DNA of 64,000 bases, from contig NC_003283.11 of assembly GCF_000002985.6 (NCBI RefSeq), forward strand, positions 4,650,001-4,714,000. The letters are read 5' to 3'. The position numbers were made by a program, and so were the translations under genes. Below the pieces are notes generated by a model. It ran no database searches. It was not told where the DNA came from and saw nothing but the letters and a program-made list of their open reading frames with translations. The DNA is from Caenorhabditis elegans. Lineage: Eukaryota; Nematoda; Chromadorea; Rhabditida; Rhabditidae. Each line of letters begins with the position of its first letter. Within the stretch, counting starts at the first letter, position 1. Of this stretch, positions 45,148 to 57,732 are shown piece by piece.

Positions 45148-48100
45148 CTAGTCGGTGCGTGTTGTTTCGAATGTGCTTCTTGCTGATTTTCGACTGGCTC
45201 GTGGAGTTAACCCGACGGCGGTGAGCTGGGTACTTGGGATCTGGAAAATTGAATTATATACAGTGAGTTAAAAGGCAACGATTAAGAGGGAATACTATTG
45301 GAATTTTGTTTGCTGGATATTCAGGTTCAATTTTCTGTAGCGGCTTGATCTACGTTGATCTACAAAAAATGCGGGAGAAGTGACGCAGAGTTCTAAACTG
45401 ATTTCGCATGATTAAGAACGTGCTGACGTCACATTTTTTGGGCAAAAAACCCGCATTTTTTATAGATCAAACTGCCTGGCACCACGTTTGTGGGACACCA
45501 GTAAAAAGGCGTGTAAGTTTCCCGCCATTTTCGGAGGTCAAACTGAGAGGAGTCCACTTGAATAACCTGGCATGCACCACGGGTGTTCAGGTAGACCCCC
45601 GCGCTGAAATTTTCTGCCTTGGTAAATGGGACATCAGCTGAAAAGCCTGCGTCTAAGTTCCCGCATTTTTCGTAGATCAAGCCGAAATGGGACACTCTGA
45701 CACAGGGGGCAAACGGTTTTTCCGGCAGATTGCCGGAATTGAAAATATCCGGCAAATCGGCAATTTGCTGGAATTGTAATTTCCAGTAAATCGGCAGATC
45801 TGCAAATTGCCCGAATTGTATTTTCCAGCAAATCGGCAAACCGGAATATTGCCAATTTGCCAAATTTGCCGGAAAAACCGCAATTGTCGAAAATGGGAAT
45901 TTCTGGCAAATCGGCATACCGGCAACTTGCCGACAATAGAATTTTCCGGCAAATCGGTGAATTGCTGAATATTAGATTTTCCGGCAAATCGGCAAACCGG
46001 CAATTTTTTGCCGATTGGTCGAGTTTGTCGACAAAAAAAATTGCCGCCCACCCCTGCTCTGGCACCACTTTGCCCGGTGGCACATCTGAGCGCCGGGGTA
46101 AAGCTTTTGCGAAAGTTTGTTGGGTCAGAGTTTGTTGAGATAATTTGCATTAGAACATTAAAATTTTGGTAAGACTAGGTCAAACTTTGAGTGAGTGGTC
46201 AGAGGTAAAAATATTTAAAGAGAGCTCAAAGAGATCAAATCTGGAAACTATTTGTTCAGCTGCGACTTACTGAAGGTGAATTTTTTTTGTAAAAAAAATT
46301 TTGAATCAAAATCGTGACTCACCGTATATTTCCGTTTCGGCGTGTCATAAATAATGCAAATCAGGTAGAGAGCATTCAGCGCAAACTGTGCGAAATACAT
46401 GATTTGCGACACTTCTTCCAACCGTTCATACGTTTCCGCCCATTCCTCGGTCACTGGCTCATTTGACAACGAGAGATAGAGCCGTAGCAGATATGATGGT
46501 AGATTCATTGACAAGTCGAAGATTGTGATGCAGAGACAGCGTCGAAGGACTCGTAAATATTGACGTCGTTTTGATCTGGAATAGCTGAAAAATAATGAAA
46601 TAGAGCTAGCTCAGCTAGGTATGAAAACCGCGACATACCTGGAAGAGCTGGAAATCGTCACCTCTCCATTTGAAGTTCTAGACTTGCTGATTGTCACATT
46701 TGCAGATGAAAACTTTTTGAGGCTCGAGTCAGGAGCTGCAAAATTAGATTTATCACATGCTCAGGACCCATAGTAACTCACATGGACACCCTTCCGAGTA
46801 GACACTAAGCTTCTGCTTGGCAGCTTTAACACTACGCTTCGGACCACCAGAGAATCTCCACGTTCGGCACAGGATGACCTGAAAATAGATGGAAGTTCCA
46901 GAATCACTTGAAAGTATTCAGAATCTCCTGAAGGAGTAAAAAAAAATCATTTTAGCTTCAGTGCTCACCAGACTGCTCCAGTCCTTCCACCAAGTCATTT
47001 GTTCCCGTTTTGACCCACCTTCAAGTCCAGCACCGTTATTATAATTACGGGAAGAAAGTAGGAGGTGAAGATCTCAAAAATCTGAAGGTGTCTGCTGATC
47101 TCCGTGTCAGGCCCGCCGCACGCTGTAAACATCCGTACTTGCTATACGGGTGGTCCCTTCCTCCTTTCTCGCTCACCTTTATAAGTTGTGTCGTATTCAA
47201 TGTCCCACAACACCCAAACTTCCGTCACACAACAGAAAATGGCGACGCCGAGCTGAATGGGATAGAGATATTAGATTCAGTTTCAGATGTTAGAATATAT
47301 TCGAGGAGGACAAAAAGGTAAGTGCAAAATCGAATTTCCGCACGAGAAGACCCCCTTTTCTCATTTTTCAAAAGGGCTACTCACCACTGCCAGACGCGGT
47401 TCCTTATTGAGTTTGAGGTGTGTGTACGGGCGGTAAACCGCCACGTATCGGACCGCCGAGAGCACCAGCCAACACCAGATGGAGAAGGATGAGGTCGTGT
47501 GCATCACGAACACGCTCAGCTGAAAATTGATTTAATTTACGGGGGAGAAAAGGAACAGGGAGAATCGGTTCAGTGGGGAGAGAGGAATGAAAAGAACATT
47601 GTTACTTTGAGCATTTGACACATTGGAAAATCAAAGTTCACAATAGAAAATTAGTAATATCATGCAGACGACCCCTTGTGACGTCACACTTAACGTTTTT
47701 CAAATTCCATATAGGACACCGCAGATTGTCAAAAAACCAGTGTTATTAGAAAACCTCGGCCACCAATTTTTTTGGTAATGTACATACAAAATGTTAATTT
47801 TAGTATGATAATCTAACTTTTTGGACAAAAAATTATTATAGAATGTAGGTAAATGTTTGGCCAACCTGAAAGTATTATTTAGTTTCATTGAAAATTGAAA
47901 AAATATCTCGAATAGCGTCTGAAGGTTACCGTTTGTCGAAAAAACTTTAATTGGAAAAATTTAATTTAAGCTATCAACAGCAACTTTCTGGCCCAATGTC
48001 AGGTCTTTGTTTTTTAATTTTTCAACAAAACTGAGTATACTTTTTAGGTTGAACGAACATTTTCCTACATTTCTATTAAAAAAAGTGGGTTCAAAAAATT

Positions 48101-50289
48101 AAATTATCATACTGATATCATATTTTTCGGCACAGCTCTCTTCTATATATTCACACATTTTCCAGCGTATGTGTCCTCCCTATGCCTGCCTACCTACACG
48201 CCTGCCTGGTGCCTCGTTGTCCCCACGGGTGCATGTAGGCACTGGGTAGGCCTAGGCCGCCTTAATGGTTTGGAAAATTTGGTCAGATTTGAAATTGCAT
48301 GACTGTAATGTCTAATGAGGTGCATTTTTGTTCCTACTAGGATTGGGAGAAACGTACGTGGTGTCAGAGTGTTTCATTTCAGCTTGATCTACGTAGATCT
48401 ACTAAAAATGCATGAGAAGAGACGTAGAGTTCTCAACTGGTTAAGAACGTGCTGACGTCACATTTTTTTGTGCAAAGAATTCCCGCATTTTGTGTAGATC
48501 AAACAATGATGGACAGCCTGGCACCACGTGGAAAAAAGGGCAGAAAAGGGGCAAAAAATTACAAAAATGCATTTGGATAACCCCATGACCAAAAAAAATA
48601 GATGGGCTTTTAAGTGAGCTAATCTTTTCTCTCAAACTTTGCATAATACTCCTCCATTTTGCAATATTTTTTGCTATTCCAAAATTTCTGAAAATTTAGA
48701 TTTTCCACATAATCCCAGCTTAACTATTTTTTTTCTAATTTTTGGTGAACATTTGGATTTATCAGTCAAATTATCATCACCATAAGGATTCTTTAAAGAT
48801 TCATTTCATCTTCAAATATTATCTCCGATATGCTCTTATCAGTCTTATCTCCGATTGAATATATATTGAATATATACGTCACTATCTCCATATTTTCAAC
48901 ACATCACACAACACAGCCCCTTCGCACTTCCTTCTGGGGGTTTTCAAACCTATTCACACATTCTTTTTCATCTAGCTAATGAATGTTTTGTGGGTTTACA
49001 ATTCTCTCTACTGCGCGGCGCTGCTGCTTCTTCTCTGTGTTTTCCAAATTCGAATGCAATATATTCCGAGACAAGAATTGATTAATGAATAGTGGAAGGA
49101 TTCACACATACAAACCTTGCAGACAAATGTCAAAACGTATGGATGGTCTTCGAGTCCGAAGAATCTGAGGCATAGAAGTGAGAGCAAGGAGAATAGGCAT
49201 ATTGTGTCAGCAGCCGCCATAGTGCTCAGAAGGAATAGGGATGACCTTGTGGTGGATGATGTTCTGGATCTGAAATTAGATGTTTGGATGGGTAGAATTG
49301 TAAATTTGGAATGTTTGTGGTTGGTGTAAAAGCTAAAGTTGCGTAAAATGTTTTGGAAAAGGTTTAAAGCAATTTTAAAGGTGTTGGGTGTAGTACCGAA
49401 ATCTGAGATTTTTCTTTTTTAGACCAAAAATCGCCTAAAACTACCGAATTTTTTAATGAGACGCTTTGAAAATTCCCCAAAAAAGTAAAAAAAAGGGTTT
49501 ATTTTCAGCTAAAATCTCAAATGATGACAATTTAAAATATCGTATGTAATAATTCAAAACATTTCGCAAGTTTATGAGTATTTCCAAACACAATTTTCAA
49601 AAGAACGAAACTATTACGGATATGATTAAAAGTACATATATTCACGTACATAGGTGCAAAACTGCCTGCCTGCCTAGGGCCTACTGTTAGATTTTTTTTG
49701 AAAAGTTTAATTACAGGCAAAAATGGTGAGAACTTGGTTTCTATCATCATATCTTAGTTTTGGAAATCGTCCAAAAAATTTTTTCTGGCTATTCACCAAA
49801 ACATTGAAAATTTAAAAAAATCTGAAAGTAGAAGTCCTATTAATCTACTCCCTTCAAAAGCCAAAAAAACAAAGTTTACATCAAAATGTAGCGAATAGGC
49901 AGTAGGTAGCCGCGTAGGCAGGTACGAGGTAGGCACGTAGGTCAGAAAATTCTACCTACGACATGGATTACAACAAATTTTTGAACTTGAAAAATTTGGA
50001 AATCGCAAAAATTAAAAAATTAAAATTTGGCTCATTTAGAAATTGCCCAAGCCTGAAACTGCTAAAAAATTCAAAACGCCGAAAACTCTAAAATTAAAAC
50101 TGAAATCCCAACTTACGATGTAAACTTTCTCCTGAGCAATAGTCCTAAATTAAATATAATTCCGAGCACTGAAATTGCCGCAAGGATCATCCAGAATTTT
50201 ATGATTTTCTTTGGTTTTGCAGGCCCTCCATATTCCCCATCCGCCTCTAACTGTTCCAACATTGTGGTGGAATTTGTGTCAAATGACAT
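45148..50289 (-). CDS. Rhodopsin-like orphan GPCR, probably neuropeptide receptor type (396 aa)
   Basis: Nine exons join in frame: 50289-50117, 49269-49116, 47519-47385, 47252-47177, 47122-47019, 46878-46782, 46735-46639, 46584-46323 and 45240-45148 (stop TAG). An acceptor (AATTTCAG) directly abuts the ATG, so the message is likely trans-spliced. TM1 includes FWMILAAISVLGIIFNLGLL and TM2 FLLSTMAAADTICLFSLLSL. An extracellular Cys (TFVCK) starts TM3, which ends in VRYVAVYRPY in place of DRY; its partner Cys is in ACGGPDTE before TM5 (FTSYFLPVIIITVLDLK). A long Ser/Lys loop 3 follows, then TM6 (FDLSMNLPSYLLRLYL) and TM7 with NALYL in place of NPxxY. The C-terminus is Thr/Ser/Arg-rich. TM6 and the overall layout suggest a peptide receptor, but no closer subfamily or ligand can be named. 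Intron 2 (1.6 kb) and intron 8 (1.1 kb) hold dispersed repeats. Confidence 0.85.
45341..45706. repeat. GATCTAC/GCGGGA element, copy 5, and an end fragment
   Basis: A nearly complete copy at 45341-45486 (CGGCTTGATCTACGTTGATC..GTGCTGACGTCACA..TATAGATCAAACTGCCTGGC) is followed at 45655-45706 by a lone end (CCGCATTTTTCGTAGATCAA..GGGACACTCTGACAC). Both lie in intron 8 of the GPCR gene. Confidence 0.75.
45707..46062. repeat. CGGCAAA/TTTGCCG block in intron 8 of the GPCR gene
   Basis: Units such as TCCGGCAAATCGGCAATTTG and CCAGCAAATCGGCAAACCGG, ending TTGCCGCCCACCCCTG, the family's mirror edge. It lies immediately against the GATCTAC fragment. Confidence 0.8.
48361..48530. repeat. GATCTAC/GCGGGA inverted-repeat element, copy 6, in GPCR intron 2
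   Basis: GTGTCAGAGTGTTTCATTTC, TTGATCTACGTAGATCTACT, GTGCTGACGTCACA, then TGTGTAGATCAAACAATGAT and GACAGCCTGGCACCACGTG. Confidence 0.8.
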
Positions 50290-53200
50290 CTGAAATTTTG
50301 CAATGTTAGAGGTCGTAGGAAAACAAGCCGACAGAAAAAATATGGAGCCCTAAAAAGTGATGAGGTTTTCTTTTTCCAGAAAATTAATGTACTGCGGGGG
50401 GTGTGGTCAAAATGACATGAATAGTATTGTGAGAAGAGGAGACAGAAACAAAAGCACAAATTGACGGGAGGCTTCTCATTAGTGGAAGAGCAGGAAAAAA
50501 AAAAGAAGACGAGACAATTTAAGAAAAATAAGAAGAAGCCGTTGGATAAAAGTAGAACACAGAGGAAATAGGCTCTGAAAAAAATTCGAGTTTCTCCTCT
50601 ACTAATGACCTAAACTTTCAACTATTTTAACTAACTTTTGGTCCAAGACAAGGTCATAGACAAACCGATGACCCAATTTCCGGAAATGATGGGATAAGCT
50701 GTGCCGGCGGCTTAAAGTCTGGGTCCGGAACTTGGGGAAAAAAGAGGAAATCAGAAGATTACCGCCAGGAAAATGAATGAGTAATCGCGACAATTGACCT
50801 AAACAGAAGAAAGAGTGTAGTTATTTTGTTTACCAAAAATGCCAAAACAATGTTGTAGTTGTACTTCCAGGAATATTCTGAACAGAAACTGGAGAGGGAC
50901 AAAATGGAATGGGGTCTAGACGCGAATGTAATATAGTTTGTGCAACTCCTGGAAATGGAGTGTTTCTGGCACGCTGAGGAAATGATCGAGCTTGGCACTT
51001 TTATTCAGTAGAATATTTGAGAGTTCGAAGTTCACGAAGATTATAGGGAAACAGTAAAATAATATTTTTAAAAAAATAGGGAAACAGTAAAATATAAGCT
51101 ATATTAAATCACGAAAACGCCCACCTATATAATTGTACAAATCAGAATAAAAAACGTTTTTGAAGCATCAATTTCCAACTGGGCACGCTCGAAATATACA
51201 TCTTCTGACTGTAATCATCATCCATATGTATTTACACACAATTATCGGTCTTAGACGTCAGAAAATCACATTTTCTACTCGAAAATATATGCTTGTAAGC
51301 ATGCTATCAGAGCTTCAATTTTCGTATTTTGAAATTTGAAAGAAAAAAAAACGAAAGAAGAAAAACCTAAAATTTTGCACTTTTCAATACACCTAGATTG
51401 GGCTCGCCGACTCACAGTTGAATTTTCAGGGAAAAAATTTGGTGAAAATGAAGTGTGCCAAGAGTTTCACAATCATGATAGAAGAAGACTATTGGGATTT
51501 AGGATTAAATTTGTAGAATTTTGAATTTCAAATTTTGGTCTTTGGATTTTAGATTTTAGAGTTTTTGTAACATAGGTTTTTATTCAACTTTTGACATTTC
51601 AAATATTGCTGAAATACGTAATAAGATTTGAGGAGTGGCGCCCAAACATTTCCAGAAACTCGCTGACTTCCAAGAAACTTGACAAATAGTGAATAGCGTA
51701 AATTATTATGTTTGAAGAAAGAAAAAAAATCCACAGAACAACTTATTCCTATATTTTGATCTGAATATTTATACCAAATCTCAATTAGTGTGTATTGAGC
51801 TTGATCATAATTATTCTTTAGAACGTCACCGGATAAGAGTCATAAAAAATAATAAACAACTTTGTCTGGGGAGGGTGGAGTGGTATTTTTGTACCATATT
51901 TTTCAACATTTCAAGTATCATTCAGGGGGAAAGTGATATATTCAAACAAAAATTAATTGAGTGATTTTACAATTTGTACAGCTGAAAAGTTTTATGAGGG
52001 ATCAAATTGAGCAAAAATTATTTTCAAAAAAAGTGTGGGCGGCTTCGGAAATTTTCTGAAACATTTTAAATTTTTTTCCAATTTTGCAAATAAAGGGCTG
52101 AATTATTTTTTTAATTTCCGCGCTCAGAATTTCCTAGTTTTGCTATTTTTTTGATTTTTTTCGGCTTTTGTGATTTGGTTTTTAAAAACTTTTTTTGCTT
52201 ATTGAATGTATTGAGTTTTCAGATATTTTTCCACAGAAATTTTCTAAACAGATGTTGAACTATGGTTTTTTAGACAAATTTCAAGTTTTTTAACGGAAAA
52301 ATGTTGGAAAATTTGACAAAATATGTTTCAAATTATGGATCAATGAAACAAAAAACGCAAAAAATGTCGAAAAAAAAATCTTCACTAATTTGCGCGAGAA
52401 GTCAAATTTAATCGAGTTTTGAAAAATTTTATAACTTTTTTTGCAGTTACATTCGGTCATGACGGCCTATTTTCTGTTAACTCTTAAATTGACTCTTTTT
52501 GACTATTTAAGAAAATAATGTTGCTTTAGAAAAATTGAAAAAAAAATCAGAAAAATTCAGAAAAATTTCTTACATTATTTTACATTTATATTCGGCATAT
52601 TGGAACTAATTTCTGTCAATCAGGGGCATGTCACTCATATACGTATTCTAAAATTGGCAATCAATTTCTAAATTATCAAAAATGTTACATAAAAGCATGA
52701 TAAACATAAAACCAACTGGCGTGATGTTTCACATGAGCTCATTGTTCCAATTTTCAAATTAAAACTTTTGAAAATTTACTTTAGTTTAACATACGTGCAA
52801 TATTAATATGAAATAGTAAATGAAATTAATTAGAACTACTTTTTTTGAAGAAGCAAATTAAGCGGAAGTATGACAAATTCTAAGAAAAGAAGAATAATAC
52901 TTACCCTTCGAATAAAGCATATGTAGTCTAGTTAAAAATAAAAAAAAAATCTAATCATTTTTTAAGCTCCAAGATGCTCAAAGAGCACTATTTCTACGCT
53001 CTTTAGTAATGCACGTTTCTTTTGGTCTCCAGAAAAGAATAATTCAAAATCATTAGCACTAATGGAATTTTTCTTCTTGAAGTTTTGTCCTGATACGTAC
53101 TTAAAATACTACACATTTTATTCGCTGGCTCAAAATTTATTGCAAAGACCTTATTGCTAATAACCTTCTCGTCTACACTTCCGGGCTCTGGAAATTTTAC

Positions 53201-53561
53201 TTTGCAATCTAAAATTCTTGGAGCCTGGCACCAACTGGTAAATAATTAGCTTAAAAATAATTGCAAGCCCTAGCCGGGCAACACGTGTTTCAAATCAAAA
53301 CTGGAATTAATGTTGGGCGTGGAAAATAGTAGTAGGACAATGCCAGGATGAACAACAAGGAAGAAAGTGGAAAAAGAGAGGAGCAAAACGTGGGTAAAGC
53401 CGGCGAGACTCCGCCTACAAACCAGGGAAGAAAATGTATGTAGGAATGTATGGAAATGTAGATGTTTAACGAAAATGTACTTACTTTAGAATGGCTAACG
53501 TTTTTTATTTGAAAATACGGCTTAACAAGTGGATTTTACGTCAATATCTCGGCATTTGGCT

Positions 53562-53901
53562 CTAGCTTCTTGCCCAAGTTTGGCCCAAAATGTATTAACT
53601 TGTATCAGAAGTTGGCTAAACTTGGACCAAAATCTGCCAAGACTTTGGCAAAACTTGGATTCAGGCGACACCAAAGTTTAACCCAAGTTTCACCCAACTC
53701 TTGTCAAACTCATACCCAAGTTTGAAACGAAAAAAATAAAATTATGGGCCAAAGTTTGGCAAGAGTTGGGTGAAACCTGGGTTAAACTTTGGTGCAGCAT
53801 GAATTCAAGTTTTGCCAAAGTCTTGCCCGACTTTTGCCCAAGTTTAGCCAACTTCTGATACAAGTTAATATTTTTTGGGCCAAACTTGGACAAGAAGCTA
53901 G
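53562..53901. repeat. Long hairpin element built of CCCAAGTTTGGCC motifs
   Basis: CTAGCTTCTTGCCCAAGTTT opens the left arm; its complement AAACTTGGACAAGAAGCTAG closes the right arm. The arms (about 160 bp) are nearly perfect and themselves consist of short direct motifs (CCCAAGTTT, GCCAAACTT), with a small loop around 53725-53745. Confidence 0.9.
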
Positions 53902-54529
53902 TAAAATTCGGAAATACCACTAGCGAAAAAATAAAAAAAAACAAACAAGGCAGTATGAGCAATTCAACTTAAACAACGTGACCAATCAGCGATTTTCTCC
54001 GCCCACTTTTCATCCAATCAGACTTCGAAAACGCATATTTATTTGAAAGTGGATAAGAAAAATTTTTTTTTTGTTAAAAAATTTGGCTAACCGGTTTATT
54101 AATACCAGTCGGCTCAAAAAAAGTGATTCACAGTGACCAGACGCTGAATACAGACTATGAGAGGAAATCAGGCGGAAATTAGACGGACTCCAAGGCGTGA
54201 TTTTGAAGTGATCACACTGTTTAGGGGATCACATAACAAATTATTTTTGGCAGCTCGATAATAACGAAATATCTCAAAATATTGAATTACTTCATTCTAA
54301 AAGCAATCGTTAAAACGAGAAGAAATATTTTTACCCGATTTTTCCGATAAACCTTCTGTATTTTTAAAGAATTTTTAAAACTAGAATTTTCATTTTTTTT
54401 TTTCAAATTTTGACCAATTGTAAAAAAGGGAAAACTTTAAAAAAATTGCTTACTTTTTTCAATTTTTCACTTTTTCGGAAAATGGTAAGAGAAAATGGAT
54501 CCCAGGCAATGGTGAGCACAGGCCACGGG

Positions 54530-54686
54530 GTGCCAGGCTGTCCCATTACGGTTTGATCTACAAAAAATGCGGGAATATTTGCCCTAAACAAATGTGGCGT
54601 CAGCACGTTCTTAACCATGCGAAATCAGAAAATTTTTGTAGATCTACGTAGATCAAGCCTAAATGAGACACACTGACATCACGTGA
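54530..54686. repeat. GATCTAC/GCGGGA inverted-repeat element, copy 7
   Basis: GTGCCAGGCTGTCCCATTAC, TTTGATCTACAAAAAATGCG, GTGGCGTCAGCACGTTCTTA (core site mutated), GTAGATCTACGTAGATCAAG, CACTGACATCACGTGA. Confidence 0.8.
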
Positions 54687-55271
54687 CAGGCCCAAAAAAA
54701 TCAGTCCTATTCACAGTATGTATAAATCTAAAAGAAGTTGAAAATAATATGTATGTTAGAAGTTTTAAAAAAAATTCTGAAAAAATCGAAAATTGGAAGA
54801 AAAAATTTAGAAAAAATGTATTTTTTTAAAAATTAAAAAAAAAACTTTTTAAGAAATTGGAAAACGAGAAAAATCGTTTTTCGATTTCTTGATATTCCTT
54901 GTCAAAAATTGGAACACCGACACTTTTGGTGTCATTATTTGAATAACTATGTTCTAGTCCAAAAATATTCAAGAGCCAACTTTGAACTCGTCTTGGAACC
55001 ACTTAAGCTCGGTTTTCAAAATTTTCAAAGTCCTAACTTCCGGTCATTTTCTCACATTTTGTATGTTTCAAGTATGCGGGCGGCTCCGAGACATGTGACA
55101 AACATCAGGTGTCCTGTTTTTGAGTTCATCCCGAACAAAAATAATTTTTTTGTGGATAAACGGAAAACTATAAAATAAAATTGAAAAAAATAGAAATAAA
55201 TCAAATTGAAGGTTTCGCTCGAATAATCTTCGAAATTTTCAAAAACCATATTTTTCAGAGTAAATATTTTT

Positions 55272-57732
55272 TAGGATTCCCTGCGAATATTGAAAACCTA
55301 CAAGCTTCAAGTTTCTCCCACACTACTACTCAATATGCGTCAACTTTCAAAAAACGCAAAAGGAACTGACGCAGCAATTGGTCATCTAACTCCTAGATTA
55401 GTGCTCAAAAAAGAAATTGTGGAAAATTTCCGTTTTGTTGCGCTTTCAAAAGAAGAATATCAATGATCTACACTTTTTTTCTGCACTTTTTAGTTCCTGG
55501 TGAGCTTGAGTCTTTGTTTAGATCAGAACTACCTGACTTGGAAATTATTGACACTCATCATAAGCTTAGAGCAAATTTCGTTAATTCGGTCGAAAAGGCA
55601 GAATTAATAGTAAGTACAAAAAATGTAATTCTCATAACGGAACATCAAAATGTTCTAATTTTTTCTTGCTCATTTTTTGAGTTTTTGATTCAAAAATTTT
55701 AAAATTCGGCAATTGCCAAATTGTCGATTTGCCTAACATTTTCAATTATTGGTCTAGCGGGAGAGTACCCGTTTAGCAACAGAGGGCAAGTTGTCGGCGA
55801 CATCCTGCCTGTCAACATGTCTACATGCCTACCTACGTACCTACCAACGCCTACATGCCTACCTATTATCTTCACCCCTAATCACATGAAATTGGATTAT
55901 CAAAGTCTCTTAGATGGACCCGTATTGCCCCTGATAACATCCCTAGTCGAAAAAAAATATTGATAGTGTTCTAGGATCGAACACTTGATGACACATCGAT
56001 TTCCAGGTCTTCTCGACATCAAATTTATGTGACGTTTGTGAGAGATGTTGACTAATTTTGTGGAAATTTGTAAACGAGATGACCCAAAACTGCGAATCTA
56101 AAAAAAACATTTAGAAAGCGGAAACTGAACCTCTTTTCAGCAGGTGCAAAGTATTAATGTCAGTTTTTGAGCTAGGTATTAGGTTTGTTTTGAGGGTAAC
56201 ACTGACATGACTAACACGAATATACGGCTGCCAGGATTGGAATTTTTTTTAGGAATTTTCATGATTTTTTCAAACAAGTAGACGGGGGTTTGCAAGGTTC
56301 TTAAGGCAGAAACATCAGAATTGAATTCCAACTGGACAAAAAAATTGAACGAATGAACTTGTCTAAAAAGTTCCCGGAAATTACTTTTTTGCACAATTGA
56401 TGAGAAAATAAGAAGATGGCATAAACTGACAAGTTGCATCAACAAGTCGAAAGAAATTAGAGTTCAAGAGGTTTTTGGCGATGTCTAAAAATAAATTTCA
56501 ACTATTCGGAATAAGGAACTGGTGTTAATAATTGATAGAAGCACATTTTCTATCCGGTCGTTAACATCTCATGAATAGGCTAAGCGTGAATAGGTGTCAT
56601 CAACTGGTTGGGAGAGGGGGAGGATTAGAATATTGGAACAAAAAATAATAAGATAATAGTGTAAATAATAGTGTAAAGCGAAACCTATCAAGAGTCAGGA
56701 GCTTGACGGGTTTCCCGTTCGTAAACGGAAAAATTTTGAAGTTAAAAATTTTTTAAATAAAGTTCACTGGTTACCTTTTTTCTTCCCAATTTTAAAAGTT
56801 TATACCTGGGTTGTGCATTTTAAGAAAATACAAACCGCTAAAATATACGGTCAACTTTTTTCTCAAAAATTGAAATTTCCGCCAAAAATGTTTTTTTTTC
56901 CAGAAAATTTGAATTTCCTGCCAAAAATGTTTTTTTCCAGAAAATTTAAATTGTTCTGCATAGAACAAAAAATGAATGTGATGTGGGTGGTCATGAAATC
57001 AAGCCGGTCATGTATTTGTCATGTATACGTAAAGTAGTATCCATGCAGCTGAAAATGCTCTTTTTTTCGATACTGATATCACCTGAATAACCTTTTTTCG
57101 TATATCGTATAGTTGAGACTACTAACATTTGGCTAGAAGAATACACGAGCGTGGAAAAATATCAGCCGACATCTTACGGGACTCAATTTTTTTATAACAG
57201 AGCGTGATATATGATAGTCTCAAACTTCCACGGGCGCCCCAAAAAAGAGGTATTTTCAGAAAAAAATGTAGTGGCAAACTTCAAAAGTGCAAATCTAAAT
57301 ATTCATCCGATCTGTGATTCCTTTCCGTATGATTTCCCACGATTTGTATGTGAAAAGAACTGACCCACTCAACCTAAACCAAAAAAAAAGTTTTGACTTG
57401 GATTAATGAGAGCAAAAAAAAATCTAAAATATGCACCCACCAAATATCTAAATGCACCCGAACAAATCTGATCTTAGATCTAGACAAAATTGTGGGTGAG
57501 ATGGCTGACGCAGTGTCGTGGGTTCACAACATCTAGTTGCTATTCAAAAAAAAAATTTCAGAACAAACAACAAAACATCTACAAATTTGTTATTTTCAAA
57601 TGGCGAGATGTTCGACACGATAATCATCGTGAGAATGGGCTTTTGCTCAACTTTAGAGGTTTTTTTGTTCTGTTGAATAAATGTTTTCATCTAAAAAAAA
57701 CTTTAAGGTGGAGTCAAGAGCACAACAGGTGA
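55272..57732 (+). pseudogene. Unassigned coding-like fragments, possibly a decayed gene
   Basis: After an acceptor TTTTTTAG (ends 55274) a frame runs DSLRILKTYKLQVSPTLLLN.. through ALSKEEYQ to TGA at 55464-55466. After a second acceptor (CACTTTTTAG, ends 55492) another frame reads PGELESLFRSELPDLEII.. to VEKAELI, followed by a good donor GTAAGT at 55610. The first piece lacks a GT donor before its stop, so the two cannot be joined as they stand. A third piece begins after TTTCAG (57561) with NKQQNIYKFVIFKWRDVRHD and ends at LLLNFR/GTTTTT. The composition is protein-like, unlike the surrounding AT-rich DNA, but I do not recognise any family. It could be a pseudogene or exons of a gene I cannot assemble. 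Confidence 0.35.

Larger units (their letters stand above)
50290..55271. other. Gene-free stretch (5 kb)
   Basis: No exon supported. It contains the strong hairpin at 53562-53901 and a GATCTAC element at 54530-54686; the rest is AT-rich with poly-A/T tracts. Its left end is the upstream flank of the GPCR gene. Confidence 0.5.

Noticed and set aside
45429-46150. Long minus-strand frames in the GPCR intron
   Set aside because: They translate repeat sequence (GATCTAC fragment and CGGCAAA block) inside an intron between two well-supported exons.
53690-53962. 90-codon minus-strand frame with QxLAKLGQK repeats
   Set aside because: It only translates the CCCAAGTTTGGCC hairpin element.
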